Source: Seohaeicola saemankumensis (GTDB taxonomy: Bacteria > Pseudomonadota > Alphaproteobacteria > Rhodobacterales > Rhodobacteraceae). From it: 64,000 nt of DNA. Below are positions 63,059-64,000 of the stretch, in pieces. The position numbers and the translations under genes were made by a program. The stretch's first letter is position 1. Each line of letters opens with the position of its first letter. The notes below the pieces were generated by a model. That model made no database searches, had not been told where the DNA came from, and saw only the letters and a program-made list of their open reading frames with translations. The stretch is from positions 62,001 through 126,000 of the forward strand of contig NZ_JAINWI010000009.1 of the NCBI RefSeq assembly GCF_021021435.1, written 5' to 3'.

Positions 63059-64000
63059 ATGACGTCCGAGACCACAGAAACCCTTGAGGAACACCGCTTT
63101 CCCTGCGCGCAATGCGGCGCCGACTACCGCTTTGCACCAGGACAAGGTGCGCTGGTCTGCGACCATTGCGGCCATACCCAGCAAATTGCCCCTCCCGGTC
63201 CGTGGTCGGGCGCGCTGAAGGAGCTGGATTTCAAGGCCGCCCTGTCACAGAACCTGCCCGCGTCAGAAACCGAGGTGACGCGCGTGTCAAACTGCACCAG
63301 TTGCGGCGCGCAAGTGGAGTTCGATCCGACCATCCACGCGCTGGAATGCCCGTTCTGCGCCTCGCCTCTGGTGGCCGATACCGGCACGCATCGCCATATC
63401 AAACCGCGCGCCGTACTGCCTTTCGTGCTGGATGAACGCGCTGGACGGCAGGCAATGACCGACTGGCTGGGCAAATTGTGGTTCGCCCCGAACGGCTTGC
63501 AGGACTATGCCCGCAAGGGCCGCGCGATGGCGGGCATCTATGTGCCCTACTGGACCTTCGACGCCGACACGCAAAGCCGCTATTCCGGCCAGCGCGGCAC
63601 TGTCTATTATGAAACCGTAACGGTAATGCGCGACGGCAAGCCCGTCCGTACGCAGGTGCCGCGCATCCGCTGGATGCCTGTATCGGGTCGGGTGAAACGC
63701 TGGTTTGACGATGTGCTGGTGCTGGCCTCGGCCAGCCTGCCGCGCCGCTATACTGAAGGTCTGGAGCCATGGGATCTGTCCGCGCTACAACCCTACCGTC
63801 CCGAGTTTCTGGCAGGCTTTCGCGCCGAGGGCTATACCGTCGATCTGGAAACAGGCTTTGGCCTTGCGCGCGAAAAGATGGACCGCGTGATCGAACGCGA
63901 TGTGCGGTTCGATATCGGCGGTGACCAGCAGCGCGTCGGTCATATCGACACTGCCATCAGCGATGTGACCTTCAAGCATATTCTGCTGCCGGTCTGGTTG
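63059..64000 (+). CDS. Zinc-ribbon protein, YdjG-like (3' end missing)
   Basis: 314 residues visible, open to the window edge. Two zinc ribbons: FPCAQCGADYRFAPGQGALV C-DHCGHTQ, and SNCTSCGAQVEFDPTIHALE-CPFCASPL. A helical/beta region follows (IYVPYWTFDADTQSRYSGQR, RIRWMPVSGRVKRWFDDVLV, GFRAEGYTVDLETGFGLARE) ending at LLPVWL, where YdjG-like proteins continue into membrane helices. TFIIB or primosomal labels sometimes given to such ribbons are unlikely here. Three bases from the preceding stop, so the operon runs out of the window. Confidence 0.87.
   Translation, partial: MTSETTETLEEHRFPCAQCGADYRFAPGQGALVCDHCGHTQQIAPPGPWSGALKELDFKAALSQNLPASETEVTRVSNCTSCGAQVEFDPTIHALECPFCASPLVADTGTHRHIKPRAVLPFVLDERAGRQAMTDWLGKLWFAPNGLQDYARKGRAMAGIYVPYWTFDADTQSRYSGQRGTVYYETVTVMRDGKPVRTQVPRIRWMPVSGRVKRWFDDVLVLASASLPRRYTEGLEPWDLSALQPYRPEFLAGFRAEGYTVDLETGFGLAREKMDRVIERDVRFDIGGDQQRVGHIDTAISDVTFKHILLPVWL

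Noticed and set aside
1-64000. CRISPR arrays, insertion sequences or prophage genes
   Set aside because: No direct-repeat arrays, transposases, integrases or phage structural genes were seen.

Overview
The window is ordinary chromosomal DNA of a GC-rich alphaproteobacterium, most likely a member of the Rhodobacterales (Rhodobacteraceae/Roseobacteraceae). The reasons are the propionyl-CoA carboxylase cluster with its own ScfR/PccR-type regulator, a betICBA operon facing choXWV, the Ppk-Ppx pair, TTAA-N7-TTAA (CtrA-type) half-sites and the overall codon style. I see no prophage, insertion sequence, CRISPR array, tRNA or rRNA operon. Genus cannot be fixed from the sequence alone.

Layout. 1-3.5 kb: polyphosphate kinase (5' end cut by the window edge) and Ppx/GppA phosphatase. 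3.5-6.9 kb: a minus-strand run of small housekeeping or unknown genes (periplasmic protein, EEP-family hydrolase, DjlA-like TerB/J protein, GNAT acetyltransferase, VOC protein). 6.9-19.6 kb: the propionate/methylmalonyl-CoA region, with methylmalonyl-CoA mutase, a sulfotransferase-like gene, pccA, small lipoproteins, pccB, an MFS exporter and pccR. TTTGCAAA-type operators lie before pccB and before pccR. 19.7-21.3 kb: YdcH-like, hemerythrin-like and thermonuclease-sunset proteins. 21.5-29.9 kb: a complete choline-O-sulfate/choline to glycine betaine locus (betI-betC-betB-betA on the minus strand, choX-choW-choV on the plus strand) with a perfect BetI-like palindrome between the two arms.

29.9-49.3 kb: transporters (DMT x2, LysE/ArgO, SLC13, MgtE), a three-part FAD/2Fe-2S amine or opine dehydrogenase, YebC, YmdB-like phosphoesterase, 5-formyl-THF cyclo-ligase, guanine and 8-oxoguanine deaminases, a HisN-like phosphatase, two regulators, a quinone oxidoreductase, DUF1127 and a BI-1 family protein. 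A 0.36 kb gap at 31.5-31.8 kb carries four DnaA-box-like 9-mers. 49.4-58.1 kb: VIT-family protein, rpmG, DUF533/TerB protein, RNase P RNA, AmpD amidase, an Excalibur lipoprotein, gatC-gatA, UPF0173, DsrE-like, tadA and a RluB-type pseudouridine synthase.

58.2 kb to the right edge: the least ordinary part, a same-strand gene set encoding a 27-residue membrane microprotein, an XpaC-family membrane protein, a TelA-family protein, a DUF2927 lipoprotein with a protease-like HE motif, an SPFH protein fused to a GYF_2 domain, a four-helix membrane protein and a zinc-ribbon protein cut by the window end. I read this as a membrane-stress or membrane-microdomain module, analogous in parts to Bacillus ydjFGHI but with TelA/XpaC where a PspA would be. 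That reading is inference.
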